7,996 bases of DNA from Anaerolineae bacterium CG2_30_58_95 (GTDB lineage: Bacteria > Chloroflexota > Anaerolineae > Anaerolineales > Villigracilaceae), in the NCBI GenBank assembly GCA_001872165.1, contig MNXK01000025.1:1-7996 (forward strand). The letters are read 5' to 3'. The position numbers were made by a program, and so were the translations under genes. The notes under the pieces are model-generated. The model made no database searches and was not told where the DNA came from. It was given only the letters and a program-made list of their open reading frames with translations. Each line of letters begins with the position of its first letter. Position 1 is the stretch's first letter. Shown one piece after another: positions 1-6,030 of this stretch.

Positions 1-1
1 C

Positions 2-538
2 TTCACACGCACTGGCGACGACGGCACGACCGGCCTGCTCGGCGAGGGCCGCCTGCCCAAATCCCACCCGCGCCTGGAAGCCCTCGGCTCGCTGGACGAA
101 GCCTCCGCCGCGCTGGGGCTGGCGCGCTCGCTATGCCAGGCTGAACAGACCGGCCCCCTTCTCGTGGGAGTACAACGTGACCTGTACGCGCTCATGGCGG
201 AAGTCGCCGCCACGCCGGAGAATGCGGCTCAGTTCCGGAGCCTCGACTCGGGGCGCGTTCAATGGCTGGAATCCCAGGCTGAAGCCATTTCCGCCCTCGT
301 CCCCCTGCCGGACGAATTCATCCTGCCCGGCGATTCGCCTGGCGCGGCGGCCATGTCCCTGGCGCGGACGATCGTCCGCCGCGCCGAGCGCCGCCTGGCC
401 GGGCTGCTCGAAACAGGCGAGATCAAAAATCAAATCCTGCTGCAATACCTGAACCGGCTCTCGTCGCTGTGCTTTGCACTGGAACTGCTCGAAAACCAGC
501 AGGCCGGGAAGAAGACCAGCCTGGCAAAAGCGAAATAA
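2..538 (+). CDS. PduO-type ATP:cob(I)alamin adenosyltransferase (5' end missing)
   Basis: The enzyme transfers the 5'-deoxyadenosyl group of ATP to cob(I)alamin, making adenosylcobalamin in the cytoplasm. The open frame enters from the left edge, and 178 residues are visible before TAA at 536-538. The first visible residues, TRTGDDGTTGLLGEG, match the ATP-binding N-terminal motif of the PduO family. They are followed by RLEALGSLDEASAALGLAR (family pattern R-x4-G-x-x-D-E) and, near the C-terminus, by LARTIVRRAERR and YLNRLSS, which match the arginine-rich and Asn-Arg motifs of the active site. Family members are usually about 185-190 residues, so only a few N-terminal residues should be missing. 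Small departures are Ser for the usual His in the LHLAR-type motif (here AMSLART) and NRLSS for NRLSD. The stop codon directly abuts the start of the next gene, suggesting one transcript with translational coupling. Confidence 0.93.
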   Translation, partial: FTRTGDDGTTGLLGEGRLPKSHPRLEALGSLDEASAALGLARSLCQAEQTGPLLVGVQRDLYALMAEVAATPENAAQFRSLDSGRVQWLESQAEAISALVPLPDEFILPGDSPGAAAMSLARTIVRRAERRLAGLLETGEIKNQILLQYLNRLSSLCFALELLENQQAGKKTSLAKAK

Positions 539-1240
539 ATGATAGGCACCCTGCTCAACATCGCCACCGTCCTGCTCGGCGGGAGTCTCGGCCTGTTCCT
601 CGGCGGCCGCCTGCCCGAACGCCTGAAAGGCACCTTGACCGCCGGAATGGGTCTGTTCACCGCCGCCATCGGCGTGCAAATGTTCCTCAAGACCCAAAAT
701 CCGCTCATCGTACTGGGCAGCCTCATCCTCGGCGCGCTGTTGGGCGAATGGTGGAAGATCGAGGATGGCCTGGGCAACCTGGGGACAATTCTGGAAAGAC
801 GCTTCCTGAGGGGAGAGGGTAAGGGCAGCAGCCGTTTTGTGCGCGGCTTCCTGACCGCTTCGCTGCTCTTCTGCGTCGGCCCGATGACCATCCTCGGCTC
901 TATCCAGGATGGGCTGACCGGCGATTACAGCACGCTCGCCATCAAATCGGTTTTGGATGGGTTTACCGCGCTGGCCTTCGCCTCCACCCTCGGCGTGGGT
1001 GTGCTATTCTCGGCAGTGGTTATCCTCGTCTATCAAGGTGGGATCGGCCTGCTGGCAGCGCAATTGAACCAGATCGTCAGTCCGGCAATGATGAACGAAA
1101 TGACCGCTGCGGGCGGGGTAATGCTGCTGGGTTTAGCCATCAGCAGCATGTTGGAGATCAAACAAATACGGGTGGGCAATTTTCTTCCGGCGCTGGCCTT
1201 TGCCCCGCTGATCGTCTGGATCTTGAACAGCCTTAAGTAG
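539..1240 (+). CDS. DUF554-family integral membrane protein
   Basis: This 233-residue polytopic membrane protein resembles the DUF554 (YdfK/YqgA-like) family, whose function is unproven. The family is recognised from the opening MIGTLLNIATVLLGGSLG, the GxxLGEWWKIED segment near residue 62, and FCVGPMTILGSIQDG near residue 115, which is a hallmark of the family. About seven hydrophobic segments are visible (approximately residues 4-22, 36-50, 55-70, 103-120, 140-165, 170-190 and 210-230). The length matches the family's usual 220-240 residues, so the gene looks intact. ATG follows the upstream TAA with no gap and there is no separate clear Shine-Dalgarno, so translation is probably coupled to the adenosyltransferase gene. 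A strong hairpin terminator begins 3 nt after the stop. Transport of a small solute is conceivable but not shown. Confidence 0.9.
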   Translation: MIGTLLNIATVLLGGSLGLFLGGRLPERLKGTLTAGMGLFTAAIGVQMFLKTQNPLIVLGSLILGALLGEWWKIEDGLGNLGTILERRFLRGEGKGSSRFVRGFLTASLLFCVGPMTILGSIQDGLTGDYSTLAIKSVLDGFTALAFASTLGVGVLFSAVVILVYQGGIGLLAAQLNQIVSPAMMNEMTAAGGVMLLGLAISSMLEIKQIRVGNFLPALAFAPLIVWILNSLK

Positions 1241-1243
1241 CCA

Positions 1244-1278
1244 GGAACCCGTTTCCTCTGAGGAAACGGGTTCCTTAT
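1244..1278 (+). terminator. Hairpin terminator after the DUF554 gene
   Basis: A perfect 13-bp stem, GGAACCCGTTTCC (1244-1256) with GGAAACGGGTTCC (1262-1274), encloses a 5-nt loop (TCTGA) and begins 3 nt after the stop at 1240. The following TTATGT is a poor T-tract, so termination may be inefficient or helped by the palindromic element just downstream. Confidence 0.75.
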
Positions 1279-1310
1279 GTAAGTAAAATTTCCGGGGGTC
1301 TGATTTTGAA

Positions 1311-1423
1311 CCTATCCGAAGAACGCTCCAGCCGCCGTCCTTCGCGAAGCACTCCTGTGGAGCGGCGGCGCCCCACGGGGTGCTTCGCGAGGGACGCCGC
1401 CGGGAGCCGGTTATCCGGATAGT
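1311..1423. repeat. Palindromic MITE-like element, CTATCCG termini, GC-rich interior
   Basis: This short non-coding element ends in CTATCCG (1312-1318) and CGGATAG (1416-1422). Inside are two 28-nt arms, 1325-1352 and 1380-1407, that pair at 24 of 28 positions, with CTTCGCGAAGCAC-type sequence at the inner end. The whole can fold into one long GC-rich hairpin. The termini match those of the element at 2282-2365 although the interior is unrelated. It fills the gap between the terminator of the plus-strand pair and the stop of the convergent DsbA-like gene, ending only 4 nt from that stop. It may therefore serve as a terminator or 3' stabiliser for the minus-strand transcript. It has no coding capacity, so any movement would need an enzyme encoded elsewhere. 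Confidence 0.72.
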
Positions 1424-1426
1424 CTC

Positions 1427-2179
1427 TTATTGCCCCTTCAACAGGCCGTCAATTATACGGGAGAGATCATCGAACGAAGGAATGTAATTGGCGCCCGCGC
1501 TGCTCTCGGCCGCCTGACCATTAATAAAAATGGCTGGCGTTGCATGGACGCCTATATCCTGTCCGGCCTGAAAATCCTGGTTGATCTGGTCGGCATAGGT
1601 ATTCGCCTGGAAGCATTTATTGAAGGCGGTCATATCCAGGCCGATGCGCTTGGCCATGGCGACCAGGCGCGCATCCGAGAAAGAACCCACGTTCTCGCCC
1701 TTCCAGTTCTTGAAGAGTATCGTTTGGTAATCCCAGAAGTGACCTTGTTCGAGGGCGCACATGGCCGCGTTGGCAGCCTGGTGCGATTCGCCCGTAGTAT
1801 TCGCGCCGTCAATGAGCAGGAAGAAATGATAGGTGTAATACACTTTCCCAGTCTCGACGTATTTCTGGATGACCAGCGGCTCGATATTTTCGGTATAGTA
1901 AAAGCAGCCCGAACATTGGAAATCTTCCCATACATCCATCTTGACCGGCGCATTTGGATCGCCCAAGTGTGTCCCGTCCATGGCAGCAGTGGTGGTGCTC
2001 GGCGCGATAGGGGTGATGGAAGCAAGTGCGGTATCAGCAATCTGGTTCCCTTTGATGGTCGGCCAGATGAGGGCAAAAGCGACCAACACTGCGCCAATCG
2101 CCACCAGCCCGATGATCAACAACCGCTGGCGTTGTTGCTGTTTGCGGCGTTTTTCGCGTATTTCCTGACGTTTGCTCAT
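1427..2179 (-). CDS. Membrane-anchored DsbA-like thiol:disulfide oxidoreductase
   Basis: This 250-residue thioredoxin-fold protein of the DsbA/BdbD type probably forms or isomerises disulfides in exported proteins. A short, very basic N-terminus (residues 1-19) precedes one hydrophobic segment (about 20-40), consistent with an N-in membrane anchor and an extracytoplasmic catalytic domain. The domain begins near LGDPNAPVKMDVWEDFQCSG and has the redox motif C89-S-G-C92. The cis-proline loop HATP falls at 212-215, followed by AIFINGQ. Two further cysteines, C141 (in the family pattern AANAAMCALEQGHFW) and C189, could form a second disulfide. The start at 2179 is chosen for its purine-rich Shine-Dalgarno (GAGAGGAGAG, 2183-2192). 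An in-frame extension to 2347 would translate a repeat element and is rejected. No quinone-linked reoxidising partner (DsbB or VKOR) is present in the window. Confidence 0.9.
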   Translation of the reverse strand: MSKRQEIREKRRKQQQRQRLLIIGLVAIGAVLVAFALIWPTIKGNQIADTALASITPIAPSTTTAAMDGTHLGDPNAPVKMDVWEDFQCSGCFYYTENIEPLVIQKYVETGKVYYTYHFFLLIDGANTTGESHQAANAAMCALEQGHFWDYQTILFKNWKGENVGSFSDARLVAMAKRIGLDMTAFNKCFQANTYADQINQDFQAGQDIGVHATPAIFINGQAAESSAGANYIPSFDDLSRIIDGLLKGQ

Positions 2180-2182
2180 TCG

Positions 2183-2192
2183 CTCTCCTCTC
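2183..2192 (-). promoter_or_regulatory. Shine-Dalgarno fixing the DsbA-like start
   Basis: On the minus strand GAGAGGAGAG stands 3 nt before the ATG at 2179, with its GAGG/GGAG core about 6-9 nt away. It supports the short 250-residue form over the upstream in-frame ATG at 2347. Confidence 0.75.
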
Positions 2193-2209
2193 GAATACAA
2201 AGTGGAAAG

Positions 2210-2238
2210 ATTTTGCCATATTCGAGGCGGTTTGTCCA
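2210..2238 (-). promoter_or_regulatory. Possible sigma70-type promoter of the DsbA-like gene
   Basis: Read on the minus strand, TGGACA (2233-2238; 5 of 6 to TTGACA) is followed after 17 nt by CAAAAT (2210-2215; 4 of 6 to TATAAT). The -10 hexamer lies about 30 nt from the ATG. Spacing and position fit, but the -10 match is weak, so this is tentative. Confidence 0.35.
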
Positions 2239-2281
2239 GCCTTGCAATATTAAAGGCAGATATGAATTTCGGGCAGTAAGC

Positions 2282-2365
2282 GCCTATCCGAAAAACCCCT
2301 GGAACGCGGACTTTAGTCCGCAATGCAGGGCAGACTGAAGTCTGCATTCCATTATTCGGATAGGC
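2282..2365 (-). repeat. 84-bp MITE-like element with GCCTATCCGAA terminal inverted repeats
   Basis: The element is bounded by an 11-bp perfect terminal inverted repeat, GCCTATCCGAA (2282-2292) and TTCGGATAGGC (2355-2365). The interior is one 50-nt unit (2301-2350) made of two small palindromes, GCGGACTTTAGTCCGC and GCAGACTGAAGTCTGC, enclosed by GGAACGC/GCATTCC. Read on the minus strand, its first 66 nt match the start of the tandem array at 7811 with four differences. It lies upstream of the DsbA-like promoter and encodes no protein. I see no clear target-site duplication. Confidence 0.8.
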
Positions 2366-2386
2366 TCTAACTAGCCGGTGATGTTC

Positions 2387-2470
2387 TTAACGCGAATGTG
2401 GCGAATGGGCGAATATCGCGAATAAATTAAAATATTCGCGGCATTCGCATATTCGCGCCATTCGCGTTAA
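2387..2470. repeat. Long inverted repeat built from GCGAAT motifs
   Basis: Two 38-nt arms (2387-2424 and 2433-2470) pair at about 32 of 38 positions around an 8-nt A/T loop. The outer 11 bp are perfect (TTAACGCGAAT with ATTCGCGTTAA). Each arm contains GCGAAT four times with a spacing of about 8-10 nt. It begins 20 nt past the stop of the alpha/beta hydrolase gene, so it may end or stabilise the 3' end of the long minus-strand transcript. No T-tract follows the stem. Confidence 0.75.
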
Positions 2471-2489
2471 AAACCTTGTCAAGGAACCC

Positions 2490-3320
2490 TCATGAATGAG
2501 CATCCAGCCAGTCGGTCATCACCTTGAAAACTTGCGCCTTCTCCGGCTCGTTGTGGATCTCGTGGTACCAGCCATCCCACAACTTGAGCGTAACCTGCTT
2601 CCCCCCGGCCTCGCCAAACTGGCGGCTGGCTTCGGCGGAGGTCAGCCGGTCGGCGGTGCCGTGCATCAGCAGCAGAGGCAACGGAAACTCAGCCGCATGT
2701 TCCAGCGCCCACAGCCCGCTATCGTAGGTGGAGACGAACAGGCGGGCAGTGATCTTTTCGTGCACCAGCGGGTCGTTCTCATAAGCCTTGACCACAGCCG
2801 GATCATGTGAGAGGGCGGCCGTCTCCAATCCGCTGGATTGGGTGAAGCCGGGCAAGATTTTGTTCATCATCTTCCCCAGCGAGACTTTGGAGGCTGGAGG
2901 CTCGAAGGCCAGTTTCAGCCAGGGCCCGGTGGCGATCACGCCGCGCAAGGCTGGCTTGCGGCGCAGGGCATAGTTCAAGACCAGGTTGCCGCCCAGGCTG
3001 TGTCCGTATGAAAAGCGCGGCAGGCCCGGGTAACGCGCTTCGATCTGGTCGAAAAACGCGGTGATGTCGTCCATCAAAGCATCATACGAGGGCGTATGCC
3101 CGCGCGGTCCAGCAGACTTGCCATGCCCGCGCAGGTCGAAGCCGAGCATGGCATAACCCTTCTCCGTCAGCGCGGCGGCAACATGCTCGTAGCGACCAAT
3201 GTGCTCGCCGTGCCCGTGTACCAGGCAAATGGCGGCCTTTGGCTTCCCTTTCGGCGCCCAGCCTTTCGAATACATCTGCAGACCGTCCGAGGTTTTCCAG
3301 TTCCATTCGAATGTTTCCAT
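2490..3320 (-). CDS. Alpha/beta hydrolase, monoacylglycerol lipase / lysophospholipase-like
   Basis: This 276-residue alpha/beta-hydrolase of the Hydrolase_4 (monoacylglycerol lipase/PldB-like) family probably cleaves an ester of a lipid-like substrate. The oxyanion-side motif CLVHGHGEH is at 32-40 and LRGHGKSAGPRGH at 63-75, which is typical of the family. The nucleophile elbow is GHSLG with Ser108, and Asp224 (MHGTAD) and His253 (GWYHEIHNEP) complete the likely triad. There is no signal peptide or membrane segment, so it should be cytoplasmic. The ATG at 3320 is chosen because a near-perfect Shine-Dalgarno precedes it and because it lies 1 nt after the stop of the upstream V4R gene. An in-frame extension to 3410 would run back through that gene. 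It is the last gene of the cluster. The true substrate is unknown; other esters or thioesters are possible. Confidence 0.9.
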   Translation of the reverse strand: METFEWNWKTSDGLQMYSKGWAPKGKPKAAICLVHGHGEHIGRYEHVAAALTEKGYAMLGFDLRGHGKSAGPRGHTPSYDALMDDITAFFDQIEARYPGLPRFSYGHSLGGNLVLNYALRRKPALRGVIATGPWLKLAFEPPASKVSLGKMMNKILPGFTQSSGLETAALSHDPAVVKAYENDPLVHEKITARLFVSTYDSGLWALEHAAEFPLPLLLMHGTADRLTSAEASRQFGEAGGKQVTLKLWDGWYHEIHNEPEKAQVFKVMTDWLDAHS

Positions 3321-3321
3321 G

Positions 3322-3942
3322 TCAATCACCTCCGAATTTGATTTTGAATTCACAAGCGGGCGCGCCGGTCGCCTTGCAGGCGACCTCTTCCACGTCCACT
3401 TCACGGCCAACAGCCCAGAATAACGCCCCCTGGATTATCCCCAGGGTAACATAACAGATTGGCTCGTCGTCTGCCTGGCCGCAGGCCGCCGCGCCGGATC
3501 GGTCAACAAGCAGCAGGTCAACGTCGAGGAGATGGACCGAGGATGAGCCGCCGGGATCGCGCAGACGTTCCGCCACGAATTCCAGCACCCGTCGCCGCCG
3601 GGCTGGGACCGGCAGCCGGCGTACGATCTGCAGCTCGGCCTTTTCCCGCAGGGAGGCCTGCGCCACCATCCTCTGCCACAATCCCCGCCCGATGCGCAAC
3701 AGAATGCCGCGCGCCCCGCGTCCGTAGTACATGCGCAGCGCCTGCTGGAGCCTGGCGTAGAGTTCGGCGGCAGCGCGGTTATCCATCCCACCAAGGTTTT
3801 CCGGCTCGATAGCTGAAGGCGAAAGATTTACGTCCGCCAGCACCAAGGCCAGCTTTTCCACGCCCACCTCTTCGACCGTCGCGGCGACGAATTGCTGCAC
3901 GAGGCGGCTTGATATTACCGGGGAGAGGGTTTCAGGACCCAC
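3322..3942 (-). CDS. V4R-domain protein, paralogue 1 (reduced cysteine set)
   Basis: This 206-residue protein ends in a V4R (4-vinyl reductase) domain, a TRAPP/Bet3-related fold that binds small hydrophobic ligands in several families. The domain shows in the C-terminal half as CYVTLGIIQGALFWAVGREVD (163 on), then C189-x7-C197 in EEVACKATGAPACEF, the classic V4R ending. The N-terminal half (residues 1-115) matches the neighbouring paralogue, for example YGRGARGILLRIGR at 73-86. Four cysteines (154, 163, 189, 197) align with the paralogue. The other two are replaced, by Asp147 and Ala151. The start is GTG at 3942, overlapping the upstream stop by 11 nt (GTGGGTCCTGA), with AGGAG about 9 nt upstream. 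No transmembrane segment is seen. V4R is named for BchJ, but no bacteriochlorophyll genes are nearby, so a ligand-sensing or carrier role is the more likely inference. Confidence 0.82.
   Translation of the reverse strand: MGPETLSPVISSRLVQQFVAATVEEVGVEKLALVLADVNLSPSAIEPENLGGMDNRAAAELYARLQQALRMYYGRGARGILLRIGRGLWQRMVAQASLREKAELQIVRRLPVPARRRRVLEFVAERLRDPGGSSSVHLLDVDLLLVDRSGAAACGQADDEPICYVTLGIIQGALFWAVGREVDVEEVACKATGAPACEFKIKFGGD
3326..3333 (-). promoter_or_regulatory. Strong Shine-Dalgarno of the hydrolase gene
   Basis: GGAGGTGA, read on the minus strand, sits 5 nt before the ATG at 3320, inside the last codons of the upstream V4R gene. It is the best ribosome-binding site in the cluster and decides the hydrolase start. 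Confidence 0.85.
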
Positions 3943-4561
3943 GCACCACTTCTCCTACCTCGAAGCGGCAATACGGATCGCCCTTGGCGACGCAGTGCGT
4001 TTCGGTGATTCCGTGTTCCTGATCCGTGGCCCAGCGCACGGCCTCGCCAATCGAGCCGACATACAGGTGGCAGACCGGCTGGTCGCTATGACGGCCCAGG
4101 CAGATGGCGCAAGTGGACTCGCAGTAGGCGATCCTGTCGCCTTCATCTTCCACCCAGGCATCCACCTGGGGATTGGTCTTCTTGAGGGCGTTCACCATCG
4201 CGTTCAGCACGAACTTGATGCGCCCCTTGCGCGGCATCAGCTTCAAGGCCGCGCCGGCCACGCCCATCAGCGCGCCCTGCTCGCGCACGCCGTATTGGAA
4301 AGAAGCCTTGCCGATGCGCCGCAACATGCCTTTCCCGCCTCGCCCGTAGAAGGATTCGATGGCCGCGTTGAAACGGGCATACTCGACCGTCTGGATGCCG
4401 GGATCCGTGTCGTTGGGCGGGAAATTGCCGATGAACCGCTCCAGTCCGCTGGCGCGCAGGACGGCATTCAGCCCGTTCTCGCCCATCACCTCTTGCGCCG
4501 ACACCAGCGCCTGCCGCACCAGGGCATTGACGATCACTGCCTCATCAGGTCGTATCGCCAT
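3932..4561 (-). CDS. V4R-domain protein, paralogue 2 (six cysteines)
   Basis: This 209-residue V4R-domain protein is a tandem paralogue of the gene that follows it. The C-terminal domain reads VCHLYVGSIGEAVRWATDQEHG, then ETHCVAKGDPYCRFEV, a textbook V4R C-terminus. Cysteines fall at 147, 151, 154, 164, 190 and 198 (C-x3-C-x2-C-x9-C-x25-C-x7-C), enough to bind a metal ion or small cluster. The N-terminal half carries FYGRGGKGMLRRIGKASFQYG (71-91), shared with the paralogue. The ATG at 4561 is preceded by GAAGGA about 6 nt upstream. It follows the acetyltransferase gene by 15 nt and overlaps the next V4R gene by 11 nt. The two products may form a heterodimer, since TRAPP/Bet3-type folds commonly dimerise; this is inference. 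Confidence 0.85.
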   Translation of the reverse strand: MAIRPDEAVIVNALVRQALVSAQEVMGENGLNAVLRASGLERFIGNFPPNDTDPGIQTVEYARFNAAIESFYGRGGKGMLRRIGKASFQYGVREQGALMGVAGAALKLMPRKGRIKFVLNAMVNALKKTNPQVDAWVEDEGDRIAYCESTCAICLGRHSDQPVCHLYVGSIGEAVRWATDQEHGITETHCVAKGDPYCRFEVGEVVRGS

Positions 4562-4576
4562 AGCATCCTTCTCGTT

Positions 4577-5452
4577 TCATTGCACCTGAAATTCGAATAC
4601 CGGATAACGCTCACCTGTCTCGACGAAACCCAGCCTCTTGTACAACGCCAGCGAAGGAGCGTTATCGGCCTGGGTGTTGACGGTTAGACGAGAGGCGCCG
4701 CGCTGCGCCAGGCCGTGGATCAGGTCGCTGACCAACGCCCGACCCACCCCCCGGCCCTGCGCTTCCGGCCGGACGGCGAGCCGGGCCAGGTGCGCCCCAT
4801 ACGGATTCTGCGTGCTGATCTGGTATCCAATCAGGCCTTGCGCCGATTGGGCCACCGTTGCCAGCATGGCTTGCTGATAGGCCCGCTTCAGCGCCGCCAG
4901 CGAATTATGCCAAAGTGGATCGAACGCGGCGGCGTCCAGCGCGGCGGCGAGGGGTAAATCACGTATCGTCATCTGGCGAATCTTGATCCCCGGCCGGCAA
5001 GTCTCAGGGACAGGCATCCCTTCCCTGCGCTCGAACATGACGATTTGCTGGCGGACAACAAAGCCGCTGCCTGTCAGCAGGCCCGGAAGCCAGTCCTTCA
5101 AGGCGATGACGGCCACGCGAGCGTTGCCATTTCTGCCCAGATTGGCCTGCGCGGCCTCCCACAAGATGTCCCAAGCTTCCTTCAACGGCAGCCTGTCCGA
5201 GTTGACGAACAGCCGGATCCACGCCACCTGCGGCGGGTCCGGCGGGCAGGCCAACGCAGCCACCACGCGCCCATGCGGAGCATTCGTTGTCACCTGCTCG
5301 GCGACCAGATAAGGCGGCACGCCGATCCAATCCAACGGATTGCGCCAGTCCAGGTGACGGTGGACATAGCTCTCGAAATGGATCAGGTTGGCGATCTGGC
5401 GCTGATCCATGGAGTCTGCCGGGCGCACCTGAAAATCTACCTTTACCGCCAT
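4577..5452 (-). CDS. GNAT-family N-acetyltransferase with two GNAT-like modules
   Basis: This 291-residue protein transfers an acetyl (or acyl) group from CoA to an unidentified amine. The C-terminal module (about 156-291) is a complete GNAT domain. It has ARLAVRPEAQGRGVGRALV at 223-241, containing the CoA-pyrophosphate loop Q/R-x-x-G-x-G (QGRGVG), and NAPSLALYKRLGF at 264-276. The N-terminal half (about 7-145) looks like a degenerate second GNAT fold: it ends in GSGFVVRQQIVMFERR, typical of the last strands, but has no acetyl-CoA loop. Such double modules occur in mycothiol synthase-like and other GNATs. The chosen ATG at 5452 overlaps the end of the TPR gene by 10 nt (ATGGCGGTAA) and has only a weak Shine-Dalgarno, so coupling to the TPR gene is likely. 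An in-frame extension to 5653 is an alternate-frame reading of the TPR gene. The substrate cannot be inferred. Confidence 0.88.
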   Translation of the reverse strand: MAVKVDFQVRPADSMDQRQIANLIHFESYVHRHLDWRNPLDWIGVPPYLVAEQVTTNAPHGRVVAALACPPDPPQVAWIRLFVNSDRLPLKEAWDILWEAAQANLGRNGNARVAVIALKDWLPGLLTGSGFVVRQQIVMFERREGMPVPETCRPGIKIRQMTIRDLPLAAALDAAAFDPLWHNSLAALKRAYQQAMLATVAQSAQGLIGYQISTQNPYGAHLARLAVRPEAQGRGVGRALVSDLIHGLAQRGASRLTVNTQADNAPSLALYKRLGFVETGERYPVFEFQVQ

Positions 5453-5976
5453 AGACGAAGGAAGAGCAGCTTCTTGAGAATGCGTTGCTTGAGGGTCGGC
5501 TTCTCCAGCCCCATCAGCCCGGATTGCATGGTGATCACGGCGTCGGTCATCTTGCCGCCGCGCGCCTGGAGTCCGGCCACGGCGCGCATCACGTCCGCGC
5601 GCAGATCCTTCGCGCCGGCCCTTTCCAGGATTTCCGCTGACGTCCGGTAGCAAGCAATCGCCTCGTCCCTGCGGCGGAGGGCTTCCAACGCAGCGGCCTG
5701 GTTGGCCAGCGCAATGCCCTGGCGTCGCAGGTCGCCCGCGGCGGCAAAAACCGCCTCCGTGCCGCTGACCACATCGAGCGCGGCTTGCGTTTGTTTGTTT
5801 TGCAGCAGGGCAATGCTCTGGTTGTTTTTCATCTCGGCCGCCATCAGAGGCTCGCCATGAGCGGAATAAGCAGCCGCAGCCTCGGCAAACGTCTTCGCGG
5901 CTGATAAATAGTCCGCCTGTTCGTAGGCAGCCTTGCCTTCTTTTTCGAGCTGCTGAGGGGAGAATTCTTCAGACAT
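5443..5976 (-). CDS. Small TPR-repeat protein
   Basis: This 177-residue, mostly helical soluble protein has the tetratricopeptide pattern, for example GKAAYEQADYLSAAKTFAEA near 14-33, NNQSIALLQNKQTQAALDVV near 51-70, and NQAAALEALRRRDEAIACYR near 91-110. About three to four repeats cover residues 10-150, followed by a basic tail ending LKKLLFLRLWR. TPR proteins are usually protein-protein adaptors, and this one is probably a scaffold or partner for other products of the cluster. No signal peptide is seen. The ATG at 5976 is the natural start but lacks an obvious Shine-Dalgarno. It lies 11 nt downstream of a strong hairpin (5988-6029) that separates it from the regulator gene. The function is otherwise unknown. 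Confidence 0.85.
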   Translation of the reverse strand: MSEEFSPQQLEKEGKAAYEQADYLSAAKTFAEAAAAYSAHGEPLMAAEMKNNQSIALLQNKQTQAALDVVSGTEAVFAAAGDLRRQGIALANQAAALEALRRRDEAIACYRTSAEILERAGAKDLRADVMRAVAGLQARGGKMTDAVITMQSGLMGLEKPTLKQRILKKLLFLRLWR

Positions 5977-5987
5977 AACCGGTTTAC

Positions 5988-6029
5988 GGTAGCCTACCCT
6001 GGCCTGCCTGCCAGGGCAGGCTGGCTACC
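5988..6029. repeat. Hairpin repeat between the regulator and TPR genes
   Basis: The outer arms GGTAGCC (5988-5994) and GGCTACC (6023-6029) enclose an inner stem GCCTGCC/GGCAGGC with a 6-nt loop. The structure begins 1 nt after the stop of the double-HTH gene and ends 11 nt before the TPR start. With no T-tract it is not a canonical terminator. It may be a dispersed repeat, an RNA processing site, or a structure tuning expression between regulator and downstream genes. Confidence 0.65.
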
Positions 6030-6030
6030 A

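Noticed and set aside
1430..2338. Long plus-strand open frame opposite the DsbA-like gene
   Set aside because: It mirrors the real gene, has no domain signal, and runs through the repeat element.
2180..2347. In-frame 56-residue N-terminal extension of the DsbA-like protein
   Set aside because: It would translate part of the 84-bp repeat element and the promoter region, and the ATG at 2179 has a good Shine-Dalgarno.
3321..3410. In-frame extension of the alpha/beta hydrolase
   Set aside because: It reads back through the V4R gene, and the near-perfect Shine-Dalgarno marks ATG 3320.
3322..4561. Bacteriochlorophyll 4-vinyl reductase (BchJ)
   Set aside because: Only the V4R domain matches; there are no bacteriochlorophyll genes around, and V4R is widespread in ligand-binding proteins unrelated to pigments.
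3995..4687. Long plus-strand open frame opposite the V4R and GNAT genes
   Set aside because: It lies antisense to well-supported genes, shows no recognisable motif, and long antisense frames are common in GC-rich DNA.
5453..5653. In-frame N-terminal extension of the GNAT protein
   Set aside because: It is an alternate-frame reading of the TPR gene with Arg/Gly-rich low-quality sequence; ATG at 5452 overlapping the TPR stop is the natural coupled start.
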